From positions 92,626,031 through 92,690,030 of the forward strand of contig OY804584.1 in the NCBI GenBank assembly GCA_963680875.1: a stretch of 64,000 nucleotides of DNA. Reading direction: 5' to 3'. A program made the translations under genes and the position numbers. Source of the stretch: Bathymodiolus brooksi. Its lineage: Eukaryota; Mollusca; Bivalvia; Mytilida; Modiolidae. The notes below the pieces were generated by a model. That model was not told where the DNA came from, ran no database searches, and was given only the letters and a program-made list of their open reading frames with translations. Position 1 is the first letter of the stretch, and every line of letters starts with the position of its first letter. Below, in pieces: positions 13,926-29,060 of this stretch.

Positions 13926-16900
13926 TTTTTATGGGATATTTATAGAGACCCCTCTCCACAATTTGTTTTCAAATATCAAAGTTGATATTTGACACCCTGC
14001 TGTGGCCTTGAGGTGCATTATCCCACCTAGGCACTTAAGCCAGTTAAAGAGCCGGGCAATACCTTTAACTTAGCCAAAAGTGGGCAAGAACTTTACCGTC
14101 CTTGATATATTTTTTATGGGATATTTATAGAGACCCCCTCCACAATTTTTTTTCAAATATCAAAGTTGATATTTGACACCTTGCTGTGGGCTTGTGGTGC
14201 ATTATCCCATCTAGGCACTTATGTCAGTTAAAGACCCAGGCAATACCTTCAAATTAGCTAAAAGTGGGCAAGAACTTTGCCGTCCTTGATATATTTTTCA
14301 TGGGATATTTATGGGGGCCCCCCTCCACAATTTTTTTTCAAATATCAAAATTGATATTTGACACCCTGCTGTGGGCCTAAGGTGCATGTTCCCACCTAGG
14401 CACTTAAGTCAGTTAAAGTCCCAGGCAATACCTTTAACTTAGTCAAAAGTGGGCAAGAACTTTGCCGTCCTTGACATATTTGTTATTGGATATTCAATGA
14501 CAATCCCATCCACAATTTGTTTTCAAATATCAAAGTTGGTGTTTGACACCCTGCTGTGGGCTTGATGTGCATTATCCCACCTAGGCACTTAAGTCAGTTA
14601 AAGAACCGGACAATACCTTTAACTTAGCCAAAAGTGGGCAAGAACTTTGCTGTCCTTGACATATTTTTTATGGGATATTTCTAGAGACCCCTCTCCACAA
14701 TTTGTTTTCAAATATCAAAGTTGGTATTTGACACCCTGCTGTGGGCCTGAGGTGCATTATCCCACCTAGGCACTTAAGTCAGTTAAAGACCCGGGCAATA
14801 CCTTTAACTTAGCCAAAAGTGGGCAAGAATTTTACCGTCCTTGATATATTTTTATGGGATATTCATAGAGACCCCCTCCACAATTTTTTTTCAAATATCA
14901 AAATTGATATTTGACACCTTGCTGTGGGCTTGTGGTGCATTATCCCATCTAGGCACTTATGTCAGTTAAAGACCCAGGCAATACCTTCAAATTAGCCAAA
15001 AGTGGACAAGAACTTTGCGTCCTTGATATATTTTTCATGGGATATTTAAAGAGACCCCCCTCCACAATATTTTTTCAAATATCAAAATTGATATTTGACA
15101 CCCTGCTGTGGCCTTGAGGTGCATTATCCCACCTAGGCACTTAAGTCAGTTAAAGACCCCGTGAATACCTTTAACCTAGGCAAAAGTGGGCAAAAACTTT
15201 GCCGTCCTGGACATATTTTTACGGGATATTTATAGAGACCCCTCTCCACAATTTGTTTTCAAATATCAAAGTTGATATTTGACACCCTGCTGTGGCCTTG
15301 AGGTCCATTATCCCACCTAGCCACTTAAGTCAGTTAAAGACCCGGGCAATACCTTTAACTTAGCCAAAAGTGGGCAAGAACTTTACCGTCCTTGATATAT
15401 TTTTACGGGATATTTATAGAGACCCCTCTCCACAATTTGTTTTCAAATATCAAAGTTGATATTTGACACCTTGCTGTGGGCTTGTGGTCCATTATCCCAT
15501 CTAGACACTTAAGTCAGTTAAAGACCCAGGCAATACCTTTAACTTAGTCAAAAGTGGGCAAGAACTTTGCCGTCCTTGACATATTTGTTATTGGATATTC
15601 ATAGAGACCCCCCCTCTACAATTTGTTTTCAAATATCAAAGTTGGTATTTGACACCCTGCTGTGGGCTTGAGGTGCATTATTCCACCTAGGCACTTAAGT
15701 CAGTTAAAATCCCAGGCAATACCTTTAACTTAGCTAAAATAGGGCAAGAACTTTGCCGTGCTTGATATATTTTTTATGGGATATTTATAGAGAACCCCCT
15801 CCACAATTTGTTTTCAAATATCAAAGTTGGTATTTGACACCCTGCTGTGGGCTTCAGGTGCATTATCCCACCTAGGCACTTAAGTCAGTTAAAGTCCCGG
15901 GCAATACCTTTAACTTAGCTAAAAGTGGGCAAGAACTTTGCCGTCCTTGATATATTTTTTATGGGATATTAATAGAGAACCCCCTCTACAATTTGTTTTC
16001 AAATATCAAAGTTGGTGTTTGACACTCTACTGTGGGCTTGATGTGCATTATCCCACCTAGGCACTTAAGTCAGTTAAAGAGCCGGGCAATACCTTTAACT
16101 TAGCCAAAAGTGGGCAAGAACTTTGCCGTCTTTGTTATATTTTTATGGGATTTTTCTAGAGACCCCCCTCTCAATTTGTTTTCAAATATCAAAGTTTTTA
16201 TTTGACACCCTGCTGTGGGCTTGAGGTGCATTATTCCACCTAGGCACTTAAGTCAGCTAAAGACCCGGGAAATACCTTTAACTTAGCCAAAAGTGGGCAA
16301 GAACTTTACCGTCCTTGATATATTTTTTATGGGATATTTATAGAGACCCCCCTTCACAATTTTTTTTCGAATATCAAACTTGATATTTGACACCTTGCTG
16401 TGGGCTTGTGGTGCATTATCCCATCTAGGCACTTAAGTCAGTTAAAGACCTAGGCAATACCTTCAAATTAGCTAAAGGTGGGCAAGAACTTTGCCGTCCT
16501 TGACATATTTTTATGGGATATATATAGAGATCCCTCTCCACAATTTGTTTTCAAATATCAAAGTTGATATTTTACACCCTGCTGTGGGCTTGAGGTGCAT
16601 TATACCACCTAGGCACTTAAATCAGTTAAAGAGCCGGGCAATACCTTTAACTTAGCTAAAAGAGGGCAAGAACTTTGCCGTCCTTGACATATTTTTATGG
16701 GATATATATAGAGATCCCTCTCCACAATTTGTTTTCAAATATCAAAGTTGATATTTTACACCCTGCTGTGGACTTAAGGTGCATTATCCCACCTAGGCAC
16801 TTAAGTCATTTAAAGACCCTGGCATTACCTTTAACCTAAGCCCAAAGTGGGAAAGAACTGTGCCGTTCTTGATATATTTTTATTGGATATTTATAGAGAC

Positions 16901-19900
16901 CCCACTCCACAATTTTTTTTCGAATATCAAAATTGATATTTGACACCTTGCTGTCGGCCTGAGGTCCATTTTCCCACCTAGGCACTTGAGTCCATTAAAA
17001 TCCCGGGCAATACCTTTAACTTAGCTAAATGTGGGCAAGAACTTTGCCGTTTTTGACATATTTTTTATGGGATATTAATAGAGAACCCCCTCTACAATTT
17101 GTTTTCAAATATCAAATTTGGTGTTTGACACCCTGCTGTGGGCTTGAGGTGCATTATCCCACCCAGGCACTTAAGTCAGTTAAAGACCAGGACAATACCT
17201 TTAATATAGGTCCAAAGTGGGCAAGAACTTTGCCGTTCTTGATATATTTTTATGGGATATTTATAGAGACCCCCTCCACAATTTTTTTTTCAAATATCAA
17301 AATTGATATTTCGCACCCTGCTGTGGGCCTGAGGTGCATTTTCCCACCTAGGCCCTTAAGTCAGTTAAAGTCCCAGGCAATACCTTTAACTTAGTCAAAA
17401 GTGGGCAAGAACTTTGCCGTCCTTGACATATTTGTTATTGGATATTCATAGAGAACCCCGTCCACAATTTGTTTTCAAATATCAAAGTTGGTGTTTGACA
17501 CTCTACTGTGGGCTTGATGTGCATTATCCCACCTAGGCACTTAAGTCAGTTAAAGAGCCGGGCAATACCTTTAACTTAGCCAAAAGTGGGCAAGAACTTT
17601 CCCGTCCTTGATATATTTTTCATGGGATATTTATAGAGACCCCCCTCCACAATTTTTTTTCAAATATCAAAATTGATATTTGACACCCTCTTGTGGGCCT
17701 GAGGTGCATTTTCCCACCTAGGCACTTAAGTCAGTTAAAGTCCCAGGCAATACCTTTAACTTAGTCAAAAGTGGCCGAGAACTTTGCCGTCCTTGACATA
17801 TTTGTTATTGGATATTCATAGAGAATCCCATCCACAATTTGTTTTCAAATATCAAAGTTGGTGTTTGACACCATGCTGTGGGCTTGATGTGCATTATCCA
17901 ACCTAGACACTTAAGTCAGTTAAAGAGCCGAGCAATACCTTTAACTTAGCCAAAAGTGGGCAAGAACTTTGCCGTCCTTGACATATTTTTTATGGGATAT
18001 TTCTAGAGACCCCCCTCTACAATTTGTTTTCAAATATCAAAGTTGGTATTTGACACCCTGCTGTGGGCTTGAGGTGCATTATTCCACCTAGGCACTTAAG
18101 TCAGTTAAAGACCCGGGCAATACCTTTAACTTAGGTAAAAGTGGGCAAAAACTTTACCGTCCTTGATATATTTTTTAAGGGATATTTATAGAGACCCCCT
18201 CCACAATTTTTTTCAAATATCAAAATTGATATTTGACACCTTGCTGTGGGCTTGTGGTGCATTATCCCATCTAGATACTTATGTCAGTTAAAGACCCAGG
18301 CAATACCTTCAAATTAGCCAAAATTGGGCAAGAACTTTGCCGTCCTTGATATATTTTTCATGGGATATTTATAGAGACCCCTCTCCACAATTTGTTTTTA
18401 AATATCAAAGTTGATATTTGACACCCTGCTGTGGGCTTGAGGTGCATTATCCCACCTAGGCACTTAAGTCAGTTAAAGAGCCGGGCAATACCTTCAAATT
18501 AGCCAAAAGTGGGCAAGAACTTTGCCGTCCTTGATATATTTTTCATGGGATATTTATGGGGGCCCCCCTCCACAATTTTTTTTCAAATATAAAAATTGAT
18601 ATTTGACACCCTGCTGTGGTCCTGAGGTGCATGTTCCCACCTATGCACTTAAAGTCAGTTAAAGTCCCAGGCAATACCTTTAACTTAGTCAAAAGTGGGC
18701 AAGAACTTTGCCGTCCTGACATATTTGTTATTGGATATTCAATGAGAATCCCATCCACAATTTGTTTTCAAATATCAAAGTTGGTGTTTGACACCCTGCT
18801 GTGGGCTTGATGTGCATTATCCCACCTAGGCACTTAAGTCAGTTAAAGAGCCGGGCAATACCTTTAATTTAGCCAAAAGTGGGCAAGAACTTTGCTGTCC
18901 TTGACATATTTTTTATGGGATATTTCTAGAGACCCCTCTCCACAATTTGTTTTCAAATATCAAAGTTGGTATTTGACACCCTGCTGTGGGCCTGAGGTGC
19001 ATTATCCCACCTAGGCACTTAAGTCAGTTAAAGACCCGGGCAATACCTTTAACTTAGCCAAAAGTGGGCAAGAACTTTACCGTCCTTGATATATTTTTAT
19101 GGGATATTCATAGAGACCCCCTCCACAATTTTTTTTCAAATATCAAAATTGATATTTGACACCTTGCTGTGGGCTTGTGGTGCATTATCCCATCTAGGCA
19201 CTTATGTCAGTTAAAGACCCAGGCAATACCTTCAAATTAGCCAAAAGTGGGCAAGAACTTTGCGTCCTTGATATATTTTTCATGGGATATTTATAGAGAA
19301 CCCCCTCCACAATATTTTTTCAAATATCAAAATTGATATTTGACACCCTGCTGTGGCCTTGAGTTGCATTATCCCACCTAGGCACTTAAGTCAGTTAAAG
19401 ACCAGGACAATACCTTTAATCTAGGTCCAATGTGGGCAAGAACTTTGCCGTGTTTGACATATTTTTTATGGGATATTAATAGAGAACCCCTTCTACAATT
19501 TGCTTTCAAATATCAAATTTGGTGTTTGACACCCTGGTGTGGGATTGAGGTGCATTATCCCACCCAGGCACTTAAGTCAGTTAAAGACCAGGACAATACC
19601 TTTAATCTAGGTCCAAAGTGGGCAAGAACTTTGCCGTTCTTGATATATTTTTATTGGATAGTTATAGAGACCCCACTCCACAATTTTTTTTCGAATATCA
19701 AAATTGATATTTGACACCTTGCTCTGGGCCTGAGGTCCATTTTCCCACCTAGGCACTTAAGTCCATTAAAGTCCCAGGCAATACCTTTAACTTAGTCAAA
19801 AGTGGGCAAGAACTTTTCCATCTTTGACATATTTGTTATGGGATATTTATAGAGGACCCCCTCCACAATTTTTTTCAAATATCAAAGTTGGTGTTTGACA

Positions 19901-22900
19901 CCCTGCTGTGGGCTTGAGGTGCATTATCCCACCTAGGCATTTAGTCAGTTAAAGACCCGGGCAATACCTTTAACTTAGCCAAAACGGGGCAAGAACTTTG
20001 CCGTCCTTGATATATTTTTATGGGATATTTATAGAGATCCCCCTCCACAATATTTCTTCAAATATCAAAATTGATATTTGACACCCTGCTGTGGACTTAA
20101 GGTGCATTATCCCACCTAGGCACTTAAGTCAGTTAAAGACCCTGGCAATACGTTTAACCTAAGCCCAAAGTGGGCAAGAACTGTGCCGTTCTTGATATAT
20201 TTTTATTGGATATTTATAGAGACCCCCTCCACAATTTTTTTTCAAATATCAAAATTGATATTTGACACCCTGCTATTGGCCTGAGGTGCATTTTCCCACC
20301 TAGGCACTAAAGTCAGTTAAAGTCCCAGGCAATACTTTTAACTTAGTAAAAAGTGGGCAAGAACTTTGCGTCCTTGACATATTTGTTATTGGATATTCAT
20401 AGAGAACCCCCTCCACAATTTGTTTTCAAATATCAAAGTTGGTATTTGACACCCTGCTGTGGGCTTGAGGTGCATTATCTCACCTAGGCACTTAAATCAG
20501 TTAAAGACCCGGGCAATACTTTTAACTTAGTCAAAATTGGGCAAGAACTTTGCCGTCCTTGACATATTTTTTATGGGATATTTATAGAGAACCCCCTCTA
20601 CAATTTGTTTTCAAATATCAAATTTGGTGTTTGACACCCTGCTGTGGGCTTGAGGTGCATTATCCCACCTAGGCACTTAAGTCAGTTAAAAACCAGGGCA
20701 ATAGCTTTAATCTAGGCCCAAAGTGAGCAAGAACTTTGCCGTTCTTGATATATTTTTATGGGATATTTATAGAAACCCCCCTCCACAATTTTTTTTCAAA
20801 TATCAAAATTGGTATTTGACACCCTGCTATTGGCCTGAGGTGCATTTTCCAACCTAGGCACTTAAGTCAGTTAAAGTCCCAGGCAATACCTTTAACTTAC
20901 TGAAAAGTGGGCAAGAACTTTGCCGTACTTGACATATTTTTTATTGGATATTAATAGAGAACCCCCTCCACAATTTGTTTTCAAATATCAAAGTTGGTAT
21001 TTGACACCCTGTTGTGGGTATGAGGTGCATTATTCCACCTAGGCACTTAAGTCAGTTAAAGACCAGGGCAATACCTTTAACTTATTTAAAAGTGGGCAAG
21101 AACTTTGCCGTCCTTGACATATTTTTTATGGGATATTTCTAGAGACCCCTCTCCACAATTTGTTTTCAAATATCAAAATTGATATTTGACACCTTGCTGA
21201 GGGCTTGTGGTGCATTATCCCATCTAGGCACTTAAGTCAGTTAAAGACCCAGGAAATACCTTCAAATTAGTCAAAAGTGGGCAGGAACTTTGCCGTCCTT
21301 GATATATTTTTCATGGGATATTTATAGAGACCCCCCTCCACAATATTTTTTCAAATATCAAAATTGATATTTGACCCCATGCTGTGGGCTTGAGGTGCAT
21401 TATCCCACCTAGGCACTTAAGTCAGTTAAAGTCCCAGGCAATACCTTTAACTTACTGAAAAGTGGGCAAGAACTTTGCCGTACTTGACATATTTTTTATT
21501 GGATACTAATAGAGAACCCCCTCCACAATTTGTTTTCAAATATCAAAGTTGGTATTTGACACCCTGCTGTGGGCTTGATGTGCATTATCTCACCTAGGCA
21601 CTTAAGTCAGTTAAAGATCCGGGCAATACCTTTAACTTAGTCAAAAGTGGGCAAGAACTTTGCCGTCCTTGACATATTTTTTATGGGATATTTATAGAGA
21701 ACCCCCTCTACAATTTGTTTTCAAATATCAAATTTGGTGTTTGACACCCTGCTGTGGGCTTGAGGTGCATTATCCCACCTACGCACTTAAGTCAGTTAAA
21801 AACCAGGGCAATACCTTTAATCTAGGCCCAAAATGGGCAAGAACTTTGCCGTTCTTGATATATTTTTATGGGATATTTATAGAAACCTCCCTCCACAATT
21901 TTTTTTCAAATATCAAAATTGGTATTTGACACCCTGCTGTTGGCCTGAGGTGCATTTTCCAACCTAGGCACTTAAGTCAGTTAAAGTCCCAGGCAATACC
22001 TTTAACTTAGTGAAAAGTGGGCAAGAACTTTGCCGTACTTCACATATCTTTTATTGCATATTTATAGAGAACCCCATCCACAATTTGTTTTCAAATATCA
22101 AAGTTGGTGTTTGACACCCTGCTGTGGGCTTGATGTGCTTTATCCCACCTAGGCACTTAAGTCAGTTAAAGAGCCGGGTAATACCTTTAACTTATTTTAA
22201 GTGGGTAAGAACTTTGCCGTCCTTGACATATTTTTTATGGAATATTTCTAGAGACCCCCCTCTACAATTTGTTTTCAAATATCATAGTTGGTATTTGACA
22301 CCCTGTTGTGGGCTTGAGGTGCATTATTCCACCTTGGCACTTAAGTCAGTTAAAGACCCGGGTATTACCTTTAACTTAGTTAAAAGTGGGCAAAAACTTT
22401 GCCGTCCTTGATATATTTTTCATGGGATATTTATAGAGACCCTCCTCCACAATTTTTTTTCAAATATCATATTTGACACCTTGCTGTGGGCCTGAGGTCC
22501 ATTTTCCCACCTAGGCACTAAAGTCAGTTAAAGTCCCAGGCAATACCTTTAACTTATTAAAAAGTGGGCAAGAACTTTGCGTCCTTGACATGTTTTTATG
22601 AGATATTCATAGAGAACTCCCTCCACAATTTGTTTTCAAATATCAAAGTTGGTATTTGACACCCTGCTGTGGGCTTGATGTGCATTATCTCACCTAGGCA
22701 CTTAAGTCAGTTAAAGACCCGGGCAATACCTTTAACTTAGTCAAAAGTGGGCAAGAACTTTGCCGTCCTTGACATATTTTTTATGGGATATTTATAGAGA
22801 ACCCCCTCTACAATTTGTTTTCAAATATCAAATTTGGTGTTTGACACCCTGCTGTGGGCTTGAGGTGCATTATCCCACCTAGGCACTTAAGTCAGTTAAA

Positions 22901-25900
22901 AAACAGGGAAATACCTTTAATCTAGGCCCAAAGTGGGCAAGAACTTTGCCGTTCTTGATATATTTTTATGGGATATTTATAGAAACCCCCCTCCACAATT
23001 TTTTTTCAAATATCAAAATTGGTATTTGACACCCTGCTGTTGGCCTGAGGTGCATTTTCCAACCTAGGCACTTAAGTCAGTTAAAGTCCCAGGCAATACC
23101 TTTAACTTAGTGAAAAGTGGGCAAGAACTTTGCCGTACTTCACATATCTTTTATTGGATATTTATAGAGACCCCCATCCACAATTTGTTTTCAAACATCA
23201 AAGTTGGTATTTGACACCCTGCTGTGGGCTTGATGTGCATTATCCCACCTAGGCACTTAAGTCAGTTAAAGAGCCGGGCAATACCTTTAACTTATTTAAA
23301 GTGGGTAAGAACTTTGCCGTCCTTGACATATTTTTTATGGAATATTTCTAGAGACCCCCCTCTACAATTTGTTTTCAAATATCAAAGTTGGTATTTGACA
23401 CCCTGTTGTGGGCTTGAGGTGCATTATTCCACCTTGGCACTTAAGTCAGTTAAAGATCCGGGCATTACCTTTAACTTAGTTAAAAGTGGGCAAAAACTTT
23501 GCCGTCCTTGATATATTTTTCATGGGATATTTATAGAGACCCCCTTCCACAATTTGTTTTCAAATATCAAAATTGATATTTGACACCTTGCTGAGGGCTT
23601 GTGGTGCATTATCCCATCTAGGCACTTAAGTCAGTTAAAGACCCAGGCAATACCTTCAAATTAGTCAAAACTGGGCAAGAACTTTGCCGTCTTTGATATA
23701 TTTTTCATGGGATATTTATAGAGACCCCCCTGCACATTATTTTTTCAAATATCAAAATTGATATTTTACACCCTGCTGTGGGCTTGAGGTGCATTATCCC
23801 ACCTAGGCACTTAAGTCAGTTCAGCTAAAGACCCGGGAAATACCTTTAACCTAGCTAAAGTGGGCAAGAACTTTGCCGTCCTTGACATATTTGTTATTGG
23901 ATATTCATAGAGAACCCAATCCACAATTTGTTTTCAAATATCAAAGTTGGTGTTTGACACCCTGATGTGGGCTTGATGTGCATTATCCCACCTAGGCACT
24001 TAAATCAGATAAAGACCCGGGCAATACCTTTAACTTAGCCAAAAGTGGGTAAGAACTTTGCCGTCCTTGATATATTTTTTATGGGATATTTATAAAGAAC
24101 CCGCTCCACAATTTGATTTCAAATATCAAAGTTGGTATTTGACACCCTGCTGTGGGCTTGTGGTGCATTATCCCACCTAGGCACTTATGTCAGTTAAAGA
24201 CCCGGACTATACCTTTAACTTAGTCAAAAGTGGGCAAGAACTTTGTCGTCCTTGACATATTTTTCCTGGGATATTTATAGAGAACCCCCTCTACAATTCG
24301 TTTTCAAATATCAAATTTGGTGCTTGACACCCTGCGTGGGCTTGAGGTGCATTATCCGATCTAGGCACTTATGTCAGTTAAAGACCCAGGCAATACCTTC
24401 AAATTAGCCAAAGGTGGGCAAGAACTTTGCCGTCCTTGACATATTGTTCAAGGGATATTTATAGAGACCCCCCTCCACAATTTGTTTTCAAATATCGAAG
24501 TTGGTGTTTAACACCCTGCTGTGGGCTTGAGGTGCATTATCCCACCTAGGAACTTATGTCAGTTAAAGCCAGGGCAATACCTTTAATCTAGGCCCAAAGT
24601 GGGCAAGAACTTTGCCGTTCTTGATATATTTTTATGGGATATTTATAGAGACCCCCCTCCACAATTTGTTTTCAAATATCAATATTGATATTTGACACCT
24701 TGCTGAGGGCTTGTGGTGCATTATCCCATCTAGGCACTTAAGTCAGTTAAAGACCCGGGCAATACCATCAAATTAGCCAAAAGTGGGCAAGAAATTTGTC
24801 GTCCTTGATATATTTTTCATGGGATATTTATAGAGACCCCCCTCCACAATATTTTTTCAAATATCAAAATTGATATTTGACACCCTGCTGTGGGCTTGAG
24901 GTGCATTATCCCACCTAGGCACTTAAGTCAGTTAAAGACCCGGGGAATTCCTTTAACTTAGTCAAAAGTGGGCAAGAACTTTGCCGTCCTTGACATATTT
25001 GTTATTGGATATTCATAGAGATCCCCATCCACAATTTGTTTTCAAATATCAAAGTTGGTGTTTGACACCCTGCTGTGGGTTTGATGCGCATTATCCCACC
25101 TAGGCACTTAAGTCAGTTAAAGACCCGGGCAATACCTTTAACTTAGCTAAAAGTGGGCAAGAACTTTGCCGTCCTTGACATATTTTTTATGGGATATTTC
25201 TAGAGACCCCCTCCACAATTTGTTTTCAAATATCAAAGTTGGTATTTGACACCCTGCTGTGGGCTTGAGATGCATTATTCCACCTAGGCACTTAAGTCAG
25301 TTAAAGACCCGGGCAATACCTTTAACTTAGTCAAAAGTGGGCAAGAACTTTGCCGTCCTTGACATATTTTTTATGGGATATTTCTAGAGACCCGCTCCAC
25401 AATTTTTTTGCAAATATCAAAATTGATATTTAACACCTTGCTGAGGGCTTGTGGTGCATTATCCCATCTAGGCACTTAAGTCAGTTAAAGACCCGGGAAA
25501 TACCTTCAAATTAGCCAAAATTGGGCAAGAACTTTGCCGTCCTTGATATATTTTTCATGGGATATTTATAGAGACCCCCCTCCACAATAATTTTTCAAAT
25601 ATCAAAATTGATATTTGACACCCTGCTGTGGGCTTGAGGTGCATTATCCCACCTAGGCACTTAAGTCAGTTAAAGACCCGGGGAATTCCTTTAACTTAGC
25701 CAAAAGTGGGCAAAAACTTTGCAGTCCTTGACATATTTTTATGGGATATTTACAGAGACCCCCTCCACAATATTTCTTCAAATATCAAAATTGATATTTG
25801 ACACCCTGCTGTGGGCCTGAGGTGCATTTTCCCACCTAGGCACTTAAGTCAGTTAAAGTCCTAGGAAATACCTTTAACTTAGTCAAAAGTGGGCAAGAAC

Positions 25901-28900
25901 TTTGTCGTCCTTGACATATTTGTTATTGGATATTTATAGAGGACCCCCTCCACAATTTGTTTTCAAATATCAAAGTTGGTGTTTGACACTCTGCTATGGG
26001 CTTGAGGTGCATTATCCCACCTAGGCACTTAAGTCAGTTAAAGACCCGGGAAATACCTTTAACTTAGCCAAAAGTGGGCAAGAACTTTGCCGTCCTTGAT
26101 ATATTTTTCATGGGATATTCATAGAGAACCCCCTCCACAATTTGTTTTCAAATATCAAAGTTGGTATTTGACACCCTGCTGTGGGCTTGTGGTGCATTAT
26201 CCCACCTAGGCACTTATGTCAGTTAAAGACCCGGGCTATACCTTTAACTTAATCAAAAGTGGGCAAGAACTTTGCCGTCCTTGACATATTTTTATGGGAT
26301 ATTTATAGAGAACCCCCTCTACAATTCGTTTTCAAATATCAAATTTGGTGTTTGACACCCTGCCGTGGGCTTGAGGTGCATTATCCCGTCTAGACACTTA
26401 TGTCAGTTAAAGACCCAGGCAATACCTTCAAATTAGCCAAAAGTAGGCAAGAACTTTGCCGTCCTTGATATATTTTTCATGGGATATTTATAGAGACCCC
26501 TCTCCACAATTTGTTTTCAAATATCGAAGTTGGTGTTTGACACCCTGCTGTGGGCTTGAGGTGCATTATCCCACCTAGGAACTTAAGTCAGTTAAAGACC
26601 ATGGCAATACCTTTAATCTAGGCCCAAAGTGGCCAAGAAATTTGCCGTTCTTGATATATTTTTATGGGATATTTATAGAGACCCCCTCCACAAATTTTTT
26701 TCAAATATCAATATTGATATTTGACACCCTGCCGTGGGCCTGAGGTGCATTTTCCCCCCTAGGCACTTATGTCAGTTAATGTCCCAGGCAATACCTTTAA
26801 CTTAGTCAAAAGTGGGCAAGAACTTTGCCGTCCTTGACATATTTGTTATTGGATATTCATAGAGAACCCCATCCACAATTTGTTTTCAAATATCAAAGTT
26901 GGTGTTTGACACCCTGCTGTGGGTTTGATGCGCATTATCCCACCTAGGCACTTAAGTCAGTTAAAGAACCGGGCAATACCTTTAACTTAGCTAAAAGTGG
27001 GCAAGAATTTTGCCGTCCTTGACATATTTTTTATGGGATATTTCTAGAGACCCCCTCCACAATTTGTTTTCAAATATCAAAGTTGGTATTTGACACCCTG
27101 CTGTGGGCTTGAGGTGCATTATTCCACCTAGGCACTTAAGTCAGTTAAAGACCCAGGCAATACCTTTAACTTAGCCAAAAGTGGGCAAGAACTTTGCCGT
27201 CCTTGACATATTTTTTATGGGATATTTCTAGAGACCCCCTCCACAATTTTTTTTCAAATATCAAAATTGATATTTGACACCTTGCTGAGGGCTTGTGGTG
27301 CATTATCCCATCTAGGCACTTAAGTCATTTAAAGACCCGGGCAATACCTTCAAATTAGCCAAAATTGGGCAAGAACTTTGCCGTCCTTGATATATTTTTC
27401 ATGGGATATTTATAGAGACCCCCCTCCACAATAATTTTTCAAATATCAAAATTAATATTTGACACCATGCTGTGGGCTTGAGGTGCATTATTCCACCTAG
27501 GCACTTAAGTCAGTTAAAGACCAGGGGAATACCTTTAACTTAGTCAAAAGTGGGCAAAAACTTTGCCGTCCTTGACATATTTTATGGGATATTTATAGAG
27601 ACCCCTCTCCACAATTTGTTTTCAAATATCAAAGTTGATATTTGACACCCTGCTGTGGGCTTGACGTGCATTATCCCACCTAGGCACTTAAGTCAGTTAA
27701 AGACCCAGGCAATACCTTTAACTAAGCACAAAGTGGGCAAGAACTTTGTCGTTTTTGATATATTTTTATGAGATATTTATAGAGACCCCCCTCCACAATT
27801 TTTTTTCAAATATCAAAATTGATATTTGACACCCTGCTGTGGGCCTGAGGTGCATTTCCCACCTAGGCACTTAAGTCAGTTAAAGTCCCAGGCAATACCT
27901 TTAACTTAGTCAAAAGTGGGCAAGAACTTTGCCGTCCTTGACATATTTGTTATTTGATATTCATAGAGAACCCCATCCACAATTTGTTTTCAAATATCAA
28001 AGTTGGTGTTTGACACCCTGTTGTGGGTTTGATGTGCATTATCCCACCTAGGCACTTAAGTCAGTTAAAGAGCCGGGCAATACCTTTAGCTTAGCCAAAA
28101 GTGGGCAAGAACTTTGCGTCCTTGACATATTTTTTATGGGATATTTCTAGAGACCCCTCTCCACAATTTATTTTCAAATATCAAAGTTGGTATTTGACAC
28201 CCTGCTGTGGGCTTGAGGTGCATTATTCCACCTAGGCACTTAAGTCAGTTAAAGACCCGGGCAATACCTTTAACTTAGCACAAAGTGGGCAAGAACTTTG
28301 CCGTCCTTGACATATTTTTATGGGATATTTATAGAGACCCCCTTCACAATTTTTTTTCAAATATCAAATTTGATATTTGACACCTTGATGAGGGCTTGTG
28401 GTGCATTATCCCATCTAGGCACTTAAGTCAGTTAAAGACCCGGGCAATACCTTCAAATTAGCCCAAAGAGGGCAAGAACTTTGCCGTTCTTGATATATTT
28501 TCCATGGGATATTTATAGAGACCCCCCTCCACAATATTTTTTCAAATATCAAAATTGATATTTGACACCCTGCTGTGGGCTTGAGGTGCATTATCCCACC
28601 TAGGCACTTAAGTCAGTTAAAGACCAGGGGAATACCTTTAACTTAAGCAAAAGTGGACAAAAACTTTGCCGTCCTTGACATATTTTATGGGATATTTATA
28701 GAGACCCCTCTCCACAATTTGTTTTCAAATATCAAAGTTGATATTTGACACCCTGCTCTGGGCTTGAGGTGCATTATCCCACCTAGGCACTTAAGTCAGT
28801 TAAAGACGCGGGCAATACCTTTAACTAAGCCCAAAGTGGGCAAGAACTTTGCCGTTTTTGATATATTTTTATGAGATATTTATAGAGACCCCCCTCCACA

Positions 28901-29060
28901 ATTTTTTTTCAAATATCAAAGTTGGTGTTTGACACCCTGCTGTGGGCTTGAGGTGCATTATCCCACCTAGGCATTTAAGTCAGTTAAAGACCAGGGCAAT
29001 ACCTTTAACTTAGCCAAAAGTGGGCAAGAACTTTGCCGTCCTTGATTTATTTTTCATGGG

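Larger units (their letters stand above)
1..29060 (+). repeat. 184-bp satellite array, left of element copy 1
   Basis: Head-to-tail tandem array that is already running at base 1, so its left edge is outside the window. Landmarks such as GTGCATTATCCCACCTAGG recur at 12, 197, 381, 565 and 751, giving a monomer of 180-186 bp and about 158 monomers. Each monomer has four recognisable parts: TGGGCAAGAACTTTGCCGTC, then GGGATATTTATAGAGACCCC, then a dyad with 11-bp arms TCAAATATCAA and TTGATATTTGA, then CACCTAGGCACTTAAG. Variants differ in the dyad centre (AA or AG), in the right arm (GATATT, GGTATT, GGTGTT) and in the length of the T tract before the dyad. Open frames here recur with the monomer, lack protein features and are not genes. 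The array runs directly into the TIR at about 29061. Confidence 0.97.

Noticed and set aside
1383..29060. Many open frames of 65-121 codons in the satellite (for example 1383-1580, 17029-17394, 23224-23511)
   Set aside because: They recur with the monomer, lack any family motif and depend on chance absence of stops in repeat variants.
1..29060. CRISPR-like or prokaryotic repeat array
   Set aside because: Monomers of 184 bp are contiguous with no unique spacers, and the context is clearly eukaryotic.
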